A stretch of DNA of 64,000 bases, from assembly GCF_000183135.1 (NCBI RefSeq), contig NC_014734.1, forward strand, positions 2,604,001-2,668,000. The letters run 5' to 3'. The position numbers and the translations under genes are program-made. Shown here piece by piece: positions 1-8,617 of this stretch. Position 1 is the stretch's first letter. Each line of letters starts with the position of its first letter. This DNA comes from Paludibacter propionicigenes WB4. GTDB taxonomy: Bacteria; Bacteroidota; Bacteroidia; Bacteroidales; Paludibacteraceae. The notes under the pieces are model-generated. The model ran no database searches. It was not told the origin of the DNA and saw nothing but the letters and a program-made list of their open reading frames with translations.

Positions 1-581
1 AACTCCAGGGTATCGCAGTTCAGGTGGATAGCATGATCTTTGGCACCATTAGCCGAAGCAAACTGATCCATAATACCGCAGTTTACCAATGCAAATTCGT
101 GTTCCGATTTTTGACCGATTTGAGCAAGAACGGTACGGTTGAAACCTGTTTCCAGTTGGTCGTTGAATGCATAGGCAGTAACTACCTCCAAAGCAGCCGA
201 CGATGAAAGTCCGGCACCGTTAGGCACATTACCCCAAATTAAAATATCATAACCCTCCGTAATAGCTACCCCACGTTTTACGAATTGAGCAATAACGCCC
301 AGCGGGTAATTAACCCACGATTTGTCAAGTGGAGTAGTGAGTTGGTCGAATCCGAGCGAAATAATTTCAGGTTGATTTAATGATTTGAAATTGATTACTT
401 TTTTATCGTTCTTAGCCAACAATAAGTAAGTCCCAAAGCTCAAAGCACATGGGAAAACAGAACCACCGTTGTAGTCGGTGTGTTCGCCAATAAGATTTAC
501 ACGTCCGGGAGAAAAATAAACGGCCTCAGCAGTTTTGCCATAAGCCGATTGGAAAGCTGATTTTAATTCTTGAACTGTCAT
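1..581 (-). CDS. galK: Galactokinase, N-terminal part (3' end outside window)
   Basis: Reading the minus strand from the ATG at 579-581 gives an open frame to the window edge (about 193 residues). It starts MTVQELKSAF and contains the galactokinase signature GRVNLIGEHTDYNGG at residues 26-40 and the GHMP-kinase ATP loop PNGAGLSSSAALEV further on, then an HEFALVNCGIMDQFAS segment. These two motifs define sugar kinases of the GHMP family that phosphorylate galactose to galactose-1-phosphate in the Leloir pathway, in the cytoplasm. The C-terminal half is off the window, so an intact end cannot be confirmed. Nothing is visible of other gal genes here. A -7 promoter-like box lies about 50 bases upstream. 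Confidence 0.93.
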   Translation of the reverse strand, partial: MTVQELKSAFQSAYGKTAEAVYFSPGRVNLIGEHTDYNGGSVFPCALSFGTYLLLAKNDKKVINFKSLNQPEIISLGFDQLTTPLDKSWVNYPLGVIAQFVKRGVAITEGYDILIWGNVPNGAGLSSSAALEVVTAYAFNDQLETGFNRTVLAQIGQKSEHEFALVNCGIMDQFASANGAKDHAIHLNCDTLE

Positions 582-629
582 TATCAGATAATTTATTAAT
601 TGTATTTTATACATTTATTCATTAGCACA

Positions 630-637
630 CAAAAATA
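630..637 (-). promoter_or_regulatory. Candidate -7 box of galK
   Basis: The minus strand reads TATTTTTG, matching the Bacteroidetes -7 consensus TAnnTTTG, about 50 bases upstream of the galK start. Twenty bases further upstream the -33 position reads TTA rather than TTG, a one-base mismatch. Confidence 0.45.
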
Positions 638-670
638 ATCTAAAATAGGGTGAGTGGTAAGAAATAAATC

Positions 671-684
671 ATGTTGTAGAACAT
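671..684. promoter_or_regulatory. Palindrome ATGTT-N4-AACAT, possible operator
   Basis: ATGTT, GTAG, AACAT forms a perfect 5-bp-arm palindrome upstream of the candidate galK promoter. The same arms with four-base centres recur at 14956-14969, 28778-28791 and 29064-29077, all intergenic. Function as a regulator binding site is inference. Confidence 0.35.
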
Positions 685-777
685 AATTTTTGAAAAATAA
701 CATGCATTAAATTCTCGTTAAATTCCTAAATAAATATTTTGCCTACTAATTATTTAAAATCAGCGGATTGAATAAAA

Positions 778-810
778 AAAGCCGATACACTTTTGCAGTG
801 CTTCGGCTTT
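778..810 (-). terminator. Terminator after the DUF5056 gene
   Basis: AAAGCCGA at 778-785 pairs perfectly with TCGGCTTT at 803-810, with an inner CACT/AGTG stem. On the minus strand it is followed by a run of T (771-780 region), as expected for a rho-independent terminator of the sigma factor operon that ends at 838. Confidence 0.8.
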
Positions 811-837
811 AAAATTAAGGAATTTATGTTTCTATTT

Positions 838-1158
838 TTAAATGAGTCTGTATTGTTTTTTTTGTACGAAATAATATGCTGCAGAACCAACCAACGGAAA
901 ACAAAAAACTCCGGTAATCAGATAATTGATAGGTATATGTGTAATGTAAGCCATCAGGTTTTGGAACAAGCCGGAGCGAATTCCGAGTAAAAGTGAAATA
1001 GTCATTCCAACTAAGGCAAAAACCCAAACTATCCAGGTACGATCCTTCTGTTCAGGAAGTCTCTGAGAGACGCGTCTGGAAAATCCGATATCGTCAATTT
1101 CCTTTTTCTGGTCACTGAAAAATTTTTTCAGCATGATGTCAGTTTCGTTAGTTTTCAT
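838..1158 (-). CDS. DUF5056-like small membrane protein of a sigma factor operon
   Basis: A 106-residue protein with a charged N-terminal third (MKTNETDIMLKKFF, then DDIGFSRRVSQRLPEQKDR) and two predicted membrane helices, about residues 42-62 and 75-95, ending KKQYRLI. The N-terminal pattern matches what I recall of the DUF5056 family of Bacteroidales. It overlaps the sigma factor gene by 11 bases (1148-1158), so the two are translationally coupled. In this phylum a small membrane protein directly after an ECF-type sigma factor is often thought to modulate that factor, so an anti-sigma-like role is plausible but is inference. A strong hairpin terminator follows at 778-810. Confidence 0.7.
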   Translation of the reverse strand: MKTNETDIMLKKFFSDQKKEIDDIGFSRRVSQRLPEQKDRTWIVWVFALVGMTISLLLGIRSGLFQNLMAYITHIPINYLITGVFCFPLVGSAAYYFVQKKQYRLI

Positions 1159-1690
1159 ATCCTGCTTGTTTTAGATAGACACTTAATTTTTCTTTCCCTT
1201 TCAGGATGTAGGTTTTTGCCGTTCCGAGCGGGCAATTCATTATTCGGGCAATATCTTTGTGCGTTTTATCCTCCATATAAAACAATAAAACAGCCGTTTG
1301 TTCTTCTTTACGCAATATCCTTAATGCTTTGTGAATATCCATTTTTTCGGCTGAAAATTCGTTGAGCGTTTGATGCTGATAATCTATTTGCTCGTTATCA
1401 ATATCATCATAGTGCTTCCGAGCCCGCGCAGAATCATAGAACACATTATAAGCAATTCTGTAAAGCCACGTTGAAAAACCCGATATTCCTTTGAAAGCTG
1501 ATATATTCAGGTAGGCTTTGATAAAGGTTTCCTGTGCCAGATCGTCGCTTAACTGACTATCGCCCATAGTCAGGTTCAGAAAGAACCGACGTATGGACGA
1601 CTGGTATTTACAGGTTAGTTTATCAAATGCTTTTTTATCTCCAAGTAATGCAACCTGTGTCACCCAACGGATGTCCTCAGCGTTGCTCAT
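1148..1690 (-). CDS. Sigma-70 family RNA polymerase sigma factor (ECF type)
   Basis: A 180-residue sigma factor with region 2 (residues about 20-90: ...DDLAQETFIKAYLNI, then STWLYRIAYNVFYD) and region 4 (about 115-175: ILRKEEQTAVLLFYME, then DIARIMNCPLGTAKTYILKGKEKL, the helix-turn-helix that reads the -35 element). The open frame extends upstream to 1759, but that would start in a hydrophobic stretch encoded inside the previous gene. The ATG at 1690 gives a normal N-terminus (MSNAEDIRWVTQVALLGDK) and overlaps the end of the DUF6249 gene by 14 bases, a coupled arrangement. The neighbours on both sides are membrane proteins, suggesting a membrane-sensed stress regulon. Targets cannot be told from the sequence. 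Confidence 0.88.
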   Translation of the reverse strand: MSNAEDIRWVTQVALLGDKKAFDKLTCKYQSSIRRFFLNLTMGDSQLSDDLAQETFIKAYLNISAFKGISGFSTWLYRIAYNVFYDSARARKHYDDIDNEQIDYQHQTLNEFSAEKMDIHKALRILRKEEQTAVLLFYMEDKTHKDIARIMNCPLGTAKTYILKGKEKLSVYLKQAGYEN

Positions 1691-2303
1691 CGCTGTTTCC
1701 TGTTGTATTGGTTTTAGGTTTTTCCAGGTAATGAACCAGTAAATAACCAATACCAACAAAGGTTGGAACTATACCTATTATCAGACCATTTTTGTGATCC
1801 ATTACAACAAATGAAATGAGTATTGCTATCCCAACAACGAGCCACAGTATTCCTTTTTTCAAATCGGAAACCGGATTAGTTTTCTTCGGCTCATCAAAAA
1901 AATGATCGGGAACACTTTGCCCCATTTCTAACGATTTGGTGTAAAGATCGTAGCGGCGTTTGGCTTCTTCTTTCTTTGACATCGACGTTAGATAAATAAT
2001 CAGGGTAACAAAAACAAAAGGTAAAACCATAATTAAAAGCAGCTGAAACGAGCTAAAAGGCATTTCTTGACGACTATCTTTCTCTATTTCTTTTTTTCTA
2101 ACCTCTAATTCTTGCTGTTTCAATTCCAATAATTGATCCGGACTTAGTTTTGAAAGCATTAGGGAATCTTTCCTTTGTTCCTGAAGCTCTTTGCTGTTGT
2201 TGATAATCTCGCGTTTAAGGCTATCTATATTCACAGATTTTTCTGCAGCATGTGCTCCGACAACCAGTGTCAAAGCCAGTAATAATAAACCAATTTGTTT
2301 CAT
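1677..2303 (-). CDS. DUF6249-like membrane protein
   Basis: A 208-residue protein with a cleavable-looking signal peptide (MKQIGLLLLALTLVVGAHA), a long charged coiled-coil-like segment (about residues 22-80, rich in Lys, Glu and Gln), then three membrane helices: about 84-106, and a pair at about 150-168 and 173-192. Membrane plus coiled-coil layout and its place just ahead of a sigma factor fit proteins annotated as DUF6249 in Bacteroidota. It probably senses or transmits an envelope signal to the downstream sigma factor, but no sequence motif proves this. The first gene of the three-gene operon; no matching TAnnTTTG promoter was seen upstream. Confidence 0.65.
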   Translation of the reverse strand: MKQIGLLLLALTLVVGAHAAEKSVNIDSLKREIINNSKELQEQRKDSLMLSKLSPDQLLELKQQELEVRKKEIEKDSRQEMPFSSFQLLLIMVLPFVFVTLIIYLTSMSKKEEAKRRYDLYTKSLEMGQSVPDHFFDEPKKTNPVSDLKKGILWLVVGIAILISFVVMDHKNGLIIGIVPTFVGIGYLLVHYLEKPKTNTTGNSDEQR

Positions 2304-2452
2304 ATTCGTAAAATTATATGGTAAAACTTCAATTTGTTTTCTGATTAGACGAAACGAGTGATTGATTTGGATTTAAAAACCGAAAGAAATATTGGTATTT
2401 AACTTTTTCTGGAAAATACTGAGATTATTTGTTGGAATAAAGGTTTTGTATT

Positions 2453-2947
2453 TTAATACCTGCGTGTTACCGAGAAAGAAAGTTTTGGGAACAATAACAC
2501 AGGCAAAGAAACTCCTACAACCAATGCCAACAGTATAAACAAAGTCGTCATCCCGTTGTGAAAAAAGTCCATAATGAATTCCTGATTTTTAACCGGACTT
2601 GTATTTTGCATAAATTTGATCAGGCTCAGAATGGTTCGGTATGCAAATAGCCCCGGGATCATTGGCAGAAGCGAAGGAAAAGAAAAGACCTCAGCAGGAC
2701 AATGGATTATACGGGCAAATAAAATACTTAACAGCCCGATAAGCGTTGCAACTATAAATGTTGATACTGAAATATCCATCCCTGACTGTATGAAAGCAAA
2801 CCGCAGCCCGTGTCCAATGGCAGCCAAAAGAGCCGATATTAAAATAGCTTTACGTGATGGATTAGAGCTGATAGCAAAACCAATAGCAGTTACTGCTGCC
2901 ATTACTCCATCAATAATAATTAATTGCATCATTTCTGGTGTTGTCAT
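2453..2947 (-). CDS. Threonine/serine exporter family protein, small subunit (ThrE C-terminal half, DUF3815)
   Basis: A 164-residue, almost wholly hydrophobic protein with about five membrane helices. It has the conserved run around CPAEVFSFPSLLPMIPGLFAYRTI, typical of the C-terminal half of ThrE-type amino acid exporters (DUF3815). Its ATG overlaps the stop of the upstream gene by four bases (2944-2947), so the two halves are made together. In Corynebacterium the two halves are fused in one ThrE protein; here they are split, which is common in many bacteria. Likely role: export of threonine, serine or related small molecules across the inner membrane. The exact substrate is inferred from the family only. 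Confidence 0.85.
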   Translation of the reverse strand: MTTPEMMQLIIIDGVMAAVTAIGFAISSNPSRKAILISALLAAIGHGLRFAFIQSGMDISVSTFIVATLIGLLSILFARIIHCPAEVFSFPSLLPMIPGLFAYRTILSLIKFMQNTSPVKNQEFIMDFFHNGMTTLFILLALVVGVSLPVLLFPKLSFSVTRRY

Positions 2948-3735
2948 AACTTATCTAATCCTAATAATAACATTGCGGAAAATAATCCAATGGCAGTGCA
3001 AGCAATTAAACTTGACGCGTTCACTAATCGGGAAATGCCCGTAAGTATGTGCCCTTCAATAATATCTAAAACAGAATTTATCAACGGAACTCCGGGTGTA
3101 TGGTACAGAACACAGGATGCCAATGCAATTTCGGGGGTATTTCCTAAATGAAAAATATATCCCATCCCGGCTATAAGACCGGCAATAAATGCACTCGAAG
3201 CATAGATTACCAAATGATTGACATGTCGGATCATCATTTCCTGACGCACAAAGAAACCTATCAAAGTAGCTATGAATACAAGTCCTACAGCGTATATGTC
3301 GCCTTTAAACAGACCACAAAATGAGGCATTGGCAAACGATACAAGGATGAGGATGAGCCATCTTGAAACTCGTTTCTCAGAAATTATTTCATGAAAACGT
3401 TCTTTTACTTCTTTGTACGTTAAGTGTTTATCGTAGGTATCCCAACTCAGCGAACTTAGATTCGAAACAAATCTGTAGTTGATTAATAGCGGTTTTGTTT
3501 TTCGGTTTAATGTGAGTCGCTTTGATTCATCATCTTTACTGGTGATGGTCATCATGATGCTCAGTTGAAATACCGATAAATCCAGTTTATAACCATAACT
3601 CTCGGCCATACGCGAAACATTTTGTAAAATTCGCATCGTGTGAGCGCCTGAGGTCATAAGCTCGCAAGCTATATCAATGAGTAAATCAGCTATTTGTTCA
3701 ATAGACGGTAATTTATCTTCAGGTTTGTCAGTCAT
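2944..3735 (-). CDS. Threonine/serine exporter family protein, large subunit (DUF1212)
   Basis: A 263-residue protein. The first 120 residues are cytoplasmic and carry the family pattern around SGAHTMRILQNVSRMAESYG; then about five membrane helices follow. The segment YHTPGVPLINSVLDIIEGH with GISRLVNA is the conserved pore-region motif of the DUF1212/ThrE N-terminal half. It precedes and overlaps the small-subunit gene, so together they make a split ThrE-like exporter. Divergent from copA; a minus-strand TATCTTTG box at 3810-3817 lies about 75 bases upstream of the start. Confidence 0.87.
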   Translation of the reverse strand: MTDKPEDKLPSIEQIADLLIDIACELMTSGAHTMRILQNVSRMAESYGYKLDLSVFQLSIMMTITSKDDESKRLTLNRKTKPLLINYRFVSNLSSLSWDTYDKHLTYKEVKERFHEIISEKRVSRWLILILVSFANASFCGLFKGDIYAVGLVFIATLIGFFVRQEMMIRHVNHLVIYASSAFIAGLIAGMGYIFHLGNTPEIALASCVLYHTPGVPLINSVLDIIEGHILTGISRLVNASSLIACTAIGLFSAMLLLGLDKL

Positions 3736-3801
3736 TTTTTATAATTAATTGTAATTTTGAACATTCTACGATGAGAATTCACAAACAGATAGTAAACCAA
3801 A

Positions 3802-3817
3802 TACGTTTGCAAAGATA
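3802..3817. promoter_or_regulatory. Back-to-back divergent -7 boxes (copA and exporter operon)
   Basis: Positions 3802-3809 read TACGTTTG on the plus strand and 3810-3817 read TATCTTTG on the minus strand, so two consensus TAnnTTTG boxes abut with no gap. Neither has a TTG at the expected -33 position. They could serve copA (start 3939) and the exporter operon (start 3735). Confidence 0.45.
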
Positions 3818-3938
3818 TTAGAAAACGATGGACTCTGAAAATTCTGTTCGTTTTTTTGAGATGAAATCAGTTCAGGTACTTTTCCGATGAACTTAATTTG
3901 TTCTTAAATGTTTTGTGAGCAAAATCCCATTTATAAAA

Positions 3939-6227
3939 ATGAAGACAGAAAAATTCGATGTTACCGGTATGATGTGCACTGCATGTGTTTCGCATGTTGA
4001 GAAAAGTGTAAGCAAACTGGACGGAGTAAAAAATGTCAATGTCAATTTACTGACAAACAGCTTGACCGTTAGTTTTGACGAACTGAATCTCAATACCGTT
4101 GCTATCGAAAAATCGGTTGAGGAGGCTGGTTATGAAGCTCACCTCCGGGTTGATGCAGCTAATGTTACTACCGGACAAGAACCTAAGATTGATTTTGTGA
4201 AGTTGGAACAGGATGAAATGAAAAAGCGCTGGTGGATTTCTTTTGTTTTTCTGTTGCCGTTACTCTACATTTCCATGGGGCATATGCTGCGACTGCCGAT
4301 ACCACACACGTTTCATAGCACCGAAAATGCATTGATGGTTGCATTCACTCAGTTTCTGCTCACATTGCCCATAGTTTTTGTCAATAAGAAATATTTTCAA
4401 AACGGATTTAAGTCCTTGTTTAAAGCTGCTCCCAACATGGATTCGTTGATTGCAATCGGTTCTTCGGCAGCAATTCTGTATGGAATTTTCGCAATTTATA
4501 AGATAGGCTATGCTCTGGGGCATGCCGATATGCAAACGGCCGCGAGATTTTCTGAAGATTTATACTTTGAGTCGGGTGCCACCATACTAACGCTTATAAC
4601 GTTGGGTAAATACCTTGAGGCTAAATCGAAAAACCGTACTTCGAACGCTATTACACGATTAATGGATTTAGCTCCGAAAACCGCCGTGGTCATCCGAAAC
4701 AATGAAGAAGTGGAAATTCCGGTGGAACAGGTTTTGGTGGGCGACGTGGTAGTTGTTCGTCCCGGGCAACGTATTCCGGTGGATGGAATTGTAGAAAGTG
4801 GCAGTTCGTCAGTCGACGAATCGGCTTTAACAGGTGAAAGCATCCCTGTTTTTAAAGAAAAAAACGATACGGTGCTGTCTGCCAGCATCAATAAATCTGG
4901 ATTTTTTACATTGAGAGCAACAAAGATAGGAAAAGATACTACGCTTTCGCAGATTATCAGTTTGGTGGAAGATGCGTCATCTTCCAAAGCTCCTATTTCT
5001 AAACTGGCCGATAGAATAAGTGCGGTTTTTGTACCGGTGGTTATTACTATTTCTTTGTTGTCAATAGTGGTTTGGCTTATATTGGGTTATCCTTTTGATT
5101 TTGCTTTGTCCATAGGCATTGCAGTATTGGTTATTTCCTGTCCCTGTGCGTTGGGGCTTGCCACACCGGTGGCTATCATGGTGGGAACAGGCAAAGGAGC
5201 TGAATATGGTATCCTGATTAAATCTGCCGAATCGCTGGAGAAGGCGCAAAAAACAGATACAATAGTACTCGATAAAACCGGAACGATTACCGAAGGAAAG
5301 CCTCGCGTAACAGATATTTTTAGTTCAAAGTCTATATCAGACTCTGAATTGTTGATCATTGCAGCATCGCTCGAAAAACTGTCCGAACATCCTTTGGCGG
5401 AAGCTGTTCTGCTAGAAGCAGAAAACCAAAAAGCAGAGATTCTGCCCGTTAAAGATTTTCAGGCTATTCCCGGGCAGGGAGTAGAAGGTTCGATGAATGG
5501 AACAAAGTATTTAGCAGGCAATCATAGATTGATAAATAATCGGGGACTCGATTTTCAGCATTTTAATGCATTGGCCGATAAACTGGCTGATGAGGGTAAA
5601 ACGCCTTTGTTTATAGCCAATCAGAAAGAGGTTTTGGGTATTATTGCTGTTTCCGATACGCTTAAAACCACCAGCAAAGAGGCTGTTGAAAGATTCAGGC
5701 AGATGGGTATGGACGTGGTAATGCTTACCGGTGATCATGCTAAGACTGCTATGGCTATGCAACAACAATTGAATATCTCCACAGTAATTGCCGAGGTGCT
5801 TCCGCAAGATAAGGATAAAGAAATAACGCGACTACAGGCTGCCGGAAGAAATGTGGCGATGGTGGGCGATGGTATTAACGATGCTCCGGCATTGATGCGA
5901 TCCGACCTAGGCATAGCCATTGGGGCTGGAACCGATGTGGCAATTGAATCGGCCGACGTAGTGTTGATGCGTAGCGATTTATTGGATGCTGTCACTACTA
6001 TTCGACTAAGCAAAGCGGTAATGCAGAATATCAAGCAGAACTTGTTTTGGGCGTTCTTTTATAATATCATTGGTATTCCATTGGCTGCAGGTGTGTTTTA
6101 TAGTGTGCTCGGCTGGAAGCTTAATCCAATGTTTGCAGCTGCGGCTATGAGTCTAAGTTCAGTTACAGTCGTATTAAACGCACTTCGCTTATTGCGCTTT
6201 AAACCTAGCGTAGAGAATGATAAATAA
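3939..6227 (+). CDS. copA: Copper-type heavy metal translocating P-type ATPase
   Basis: A 762-residue P1B-type ATPase. One N-terminal heavy-metal-associated domain (residues about 3-68) with CxxC at Cys13/Cys16 in GMMCTAC; membrane helix bundle; actuator motif ALTGES near residue 295; the metal-site CPC at 401-403; phosphorylation motif DKTGT at 445; SEHPLAEAV (the P1B HP motif); and the hinge GDGINDAPAL near 643. The CPC plus the late-helix residues (FYNIIGIPLAAG, MSLSSVTVVLNALRL) indicate Cu+ export. The frame extends 24 bases upstream to a GTG at 3915, but the ATG at 3939 begins directly at the metal domain and is preferred. copZ follows after 24 bases, so the pair forms a copper resistance operon. 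Confidence 0.95.
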   Translation: MKTEKFDVTGMMCTACVSHVEKSVSKLDGVKNVNVNLLTNSLTVSFDELNLNTVAIEKSVEEAGYEAHLRVDAANVTTGQEPKIDFVKLEQDEMKKRWWISFVFLLPLLYISMGHMLRLPIPHTFHSTENALMVAFTQFLLTLPIVFVNKKYFQNGFKSLFKAAPNMDSLIAIGSSAAILYGIFAIYKIGYALGHADMQTAARFSEDLYFESGATILTLITLGKYLEAKSKNRTSNAITRLMDLAPKTAVVIRNNEEVEIPVEQVLVGDVVVVRPGQRIPVDGIVESGSSSVDESALTGESIPVFKEKNDTVLSASINKSGFFTLRATKIGKDTTLSQIISLVEDASSSKAPISKLADRISAVFVPVVITISLLSIVVWLILGYPFDFALSIGIAVLVISCPCALGLATPVAIMVGTGKGAEYGILIKSAESLEKAQKTDTIVLDKTGTITEGKPRVTDIFSSKSISDSELLIIAASLEKLSEHPLAEAVLLEAENQKAEILPVKDFQAIPGQGVEGSMNGTKYLAGNHRLINNRGLDFQHFNALADKLADEGKTPLFIANQKEVLGIIAVSDTLKTTSKEAVERFRQMGMDVVMLTGDHAKTAMAMQQQLNISTVIAEVLPQDKDKEITRLQAAGRNVAMVGDGINDAPALMRSDLGIAIGAGTDVAIESADVVLMRSDLLDAVTTIRLSKAVMQNIKQNLFWAFFYNIIGIPLAAGVFYSVLGWKLNPMFAAAAMSLSSVTVVLNALRLLRFKPSVENDK

Positions 6228-6251
6228 TCAATTAATAAATCATCTATAATT

Positions 6252-6461
6252 ATGTCAGAAAAAACATTGCAAATTAAAGGTATGAGCTGCGGTCACTGTT
6301 CGGCTCGTGTAGAAAAAGCCTTAAACGCCATCGATGGCGTGACAGCAGCAGTGGACCTGGAAGCTAATTCAGCCAAAGTTACTTTATTGAAAGAGGTAAG
6401 TGATGAAACACTTAAAGCAGCGGTCGATAATGTAGGATATGAAGTGGTAGGGATTAAATAA
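6252..6461 (+). CDS. copZ: Copper chaperone, heavy-metal-associated domain protein
   Basis: A 69-residue single-domain protein with the metal-binding motif GMSCGHCSARVEKAL (CxxC at residues 13 and 16) and the ferredoxin-like pattern of the heavy-metal-associated family. Its end, VDNVGYEVVGIK, is typical. It lies 24 bases after copA and just before a strong terminator, so it is the second gene of the operon. It likely carries Cu+ to CopA in the cytoplasm. Length is normal for CopZ. Confidence 0.92.
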   Translation: MSEKTLQIKGMSCGHCSARVEKALNAIDGVTAAVDLEANSAKVTLLKEVSDETLKAAVDNVGYEVVGIK

Positions 6462-6483
6462 GCTCAATCTTATTACTGATAAA

Positions 6484-6520
6484 AAAGCGGGAACAAAATA
6501 TCTTATTTTGTTCCCGCTTT
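6484..6520. terminator. Bidirectional terminator between copZ and the M13 peptidase gene
   Basis: A perfect 17-bp stem: 6484-6500 pairs with 6504-6520 around a three-base loop, with A-rich and T-rich outer ends. It sits between two convergent genes and can stop transcription from both. Confidence 0.93.
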
Positions 6521-6525
6521 AAGTA

Positions 6526-8574
6526 TTACCAGATTTTCACCAGTTGATCTTCTGCCCGCCACATTTTATCGCCTTTCTTGATACCGAAAGTGCTGAAGAA
6601 TTCAGGCATGTTGGACAATGGTCCGATAACCCGCCATTTGGCCGGAGCGTGTTCGTTGCTCTTTATTTGGTTGGCTATTGCTTCGGGACGCATATTCACC
6701 ATCCATGCCAGCGCATAGCCCAGAAAGAATCGTTTACTCGGATTGAGTCCGGCTATCAGTTCATTATTTTTAAATTGTGCTGTTTTCTTGAATGCTTCGT
6801 AACCCATGATTACACCACCCAAATCGGCAATATTCTCACCTTGCGTCAGTTCACCGTTTACATGTAGTCCGTAAACATCAACGTAGTCATTGAACTGTTT
6901 TACAATCATCTTGGTTTTCGCGTTGAATTTTTTGCTGTCTTCCGGAGTCCACCAGTTGCTCAGGTTACCCAGTTCGTTGTATTTGCAGCCCTGATCATCG
7001 AAGCCATGTGTAATTTCGTGTCCGAAAGTGCCTCCGATAATTGAATACAATAATGCATCGTCGGGCATTTTCCCTTCGTAGCCCGGCACAATAATGTTAC
7101 ATCCGGGGATTACAATCTCATTGTTCGACGGATTGTAATAAGCATTATAGGTTTGTGGTTGCATGTCCCATTCGGTGCGATCTACAGCCTTCCCATATTT
7201 CTGTATCATATGATTGAAGCCCCATTGATTAGCATTCATCACATTCTTTACATACGAGTTGCGGTTTATTTGCATCGAACTAAGATCTTTCCATTTATCA
7301 GGATAACCTACTTTCATAATTACGGCATCCAGTTTCTTGAGCGCTTTTTCTTTTGTAGGGGCACTCATCCAGTCAAGTCCTTTTATTCTTTCGGCAAAAA
7401 CAGTTTTGATGGCATTACCTATTTCCAGAAGCTTTTCTTTAGTGCCTTTGGGTAGATATTCGCTGACATAAACCTGTCCCACCAAATCGCCCAGTGCTCC
7501 ATCGGTTTCCTGAACTACACGTTTCCAACGTGGTTTAGGCTCCTTCACGCCACGCAAAGTAGCAGTGAAGAAACTGAAATCCTCATTATATGTTTTATCG
7601 TCCATATAAGCTGCCAATCCGCTCAATAATTGGAACTTCAAATAATTCTTCCATTCGTCGAGACTATATTTCTTTAAGTACCCATTCAGGGCAGTAAGGA
7701 ATTCAGGTTGGGTTACAATGACTGTATCTACCTTAGATAATCCGGCAGTGTTCACAAAAGTGGTCCAGCTTATATTGGGTGTCAGCGCGGTCAATGCTTC
7801 AAAAGTCATTTTATGATAGTTGGTGAGCGGGTCGCGGGTATCTTCTCTTTTGCGCGATGTTTTGGCTATGGCTGTCTCCATTTCCATCAGTTTTTCAGCC
7901 GATAGTTTGGCTTTAGACGGTTCATAGCCCATGATTTTGAACATATTGCTTACATGTACCACGAATTTTTCACGTATAGTTTTTGCTTTTGCGTCAGTAT
8001 CAAAATAAAAACTCCGATCGGGCAAACTTAGACCGCCCTGAGTGATATACACCTGATATTTGGTACTGTTTTTATCGTCTTGTGCTATGTAAAAGCCCAT
8101 CAGCGGAGATGCCGCAACCGTATGAATATAGGCTGCTTCCCTGATTAGACTTTTCATATCTTTGATATTGTCTATGGCCTGCAAATCTATTTTCAGGTCG
8201 CTTATCCCTTTTTTGTTTAGCGATACACTGTCCATGCCCGAGTAAAAGAAGTCCCCGATTTTTTGCTTGTTGCTTCCGGTTTTGGCATCTTTAATTGCTG
8301 CCGACGACTCACAAACTTTTCGAATTTGGGCGTTGATAGTGTCTTGTATCAGCTGCCAAATACCATTGCTTTGCTCGCTTGCAGGAATGGCATTTTGTTT
8401 AAACCACCGACCGTTTGCATATTGAAAGAAATCGTCTCCTGCTTTAGCTGTTGAGTCGATGTGCGATGCTAATGAATCAGCCTTATCGTTGCCGGATTTG
8501 GTTTGTTTGCACGAAGTGGCGCATGATAAGAGTATGATGCACACAACCAGTACTTTTGAAAGATTTTTTTTCAT
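6526..8574 (-). CDS. pepO: M13 family metallopeptidase (neprilysin/PepO-like), lipoprotein
   Basis: A 682-residue zinc endopeptidase. It has the zinc motif HEITH at about 519-523 (in GGTFGHEITHGFDDQG), the third zinc ligand in GENIADLGG, and the substrate-binding run NAYYNPSNNEIVIPG, all hallmarks of M13 peptidases. The open frame extends to 8685, but the ATG at 8574 gives a clean lipoprotein signal peptide (MKKNLSKVLVVCIILLS followed by CATSCKQT) and is chosen. It therefore likely acts on peptides in the periplasm or at the outer membrane. The ThuA-like gene lies 43 bases upstream on the same strand. The symbol pepO follows family usage only. Confidence 0.92.
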   Translation of the reverse strand: MKKNLSKVLVVCIILLSCATSCKQTKSGNDKADSLASHIDSTAKAGDDFFQYANGRWFKQNAIPASEQSNGIWQLIQDTINAQIRKVCESSAAIKDAKTGSNKQKIGDFFYSGMDSVSLNKKGISDLKIDLQAIDNIKDMKSLIREAAYIHTVAASPLMGFYIAQDDKNSTKYQVYITQGGLSLPDRSFYFDTDAKAKTIREKFVVHVSNMFKIMGYEPSKAKLSAEKLMEMETAIAKTSRKREDTRDPLTNYHKMTFEALTALTPNISWTTFVNTAGLSKVDTVIVTQPEFLTALNGYLKKYSLDEWKNYLKFQLLSGLAAYMDDKTYNEDFSFFTATLRGVKEPKPRWKRVVQETDGALGDLVGQVYVSEYLPKGTKEKLLEIGNAIKTVFAERIKGLDWMSAPTKEKALKKLDAVIMKVGYPDKWKDLSSMQINRNSYVKNVMNANQWGFNHMIQKYGKAVDRTEWDMQPQTYNAYYNPSNNEIVIPGCNIIVPGYEGKMPDDALLYSIIGGTFGHEITHGFDDQGCKYNELGNLSNWWTPEDSKKFNAKTKMIVKQFNDYVDVYGLHVNGELTQGENIADLGGVIMGYEAFKKTAQFKNNELIAGLNPSKRFFLGYALAWMVNMRPEAIANQIKSNEHAPAKWRVIGPLSNMPEFFSTFGIKKGDKMWRAEDQLVKIW

Positions 8575-8617
8575 ACAGAATTTGTTTTGTTTTTTAAAGG
8601 AAAAGTCAAATTGGAAG

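Noticed and set aside
24-206. A 60-residue plus-strand frame at the left edge
   Set aside because: It lies over the galactokinase gene on the other strand, whose motifs are clear.
3915-3938. GTG start of copA 24 bases upstream
   Set aside because: Adds eight residues with no family match; the ATG at 3939 begins the metal-binding domain as in related proteins.
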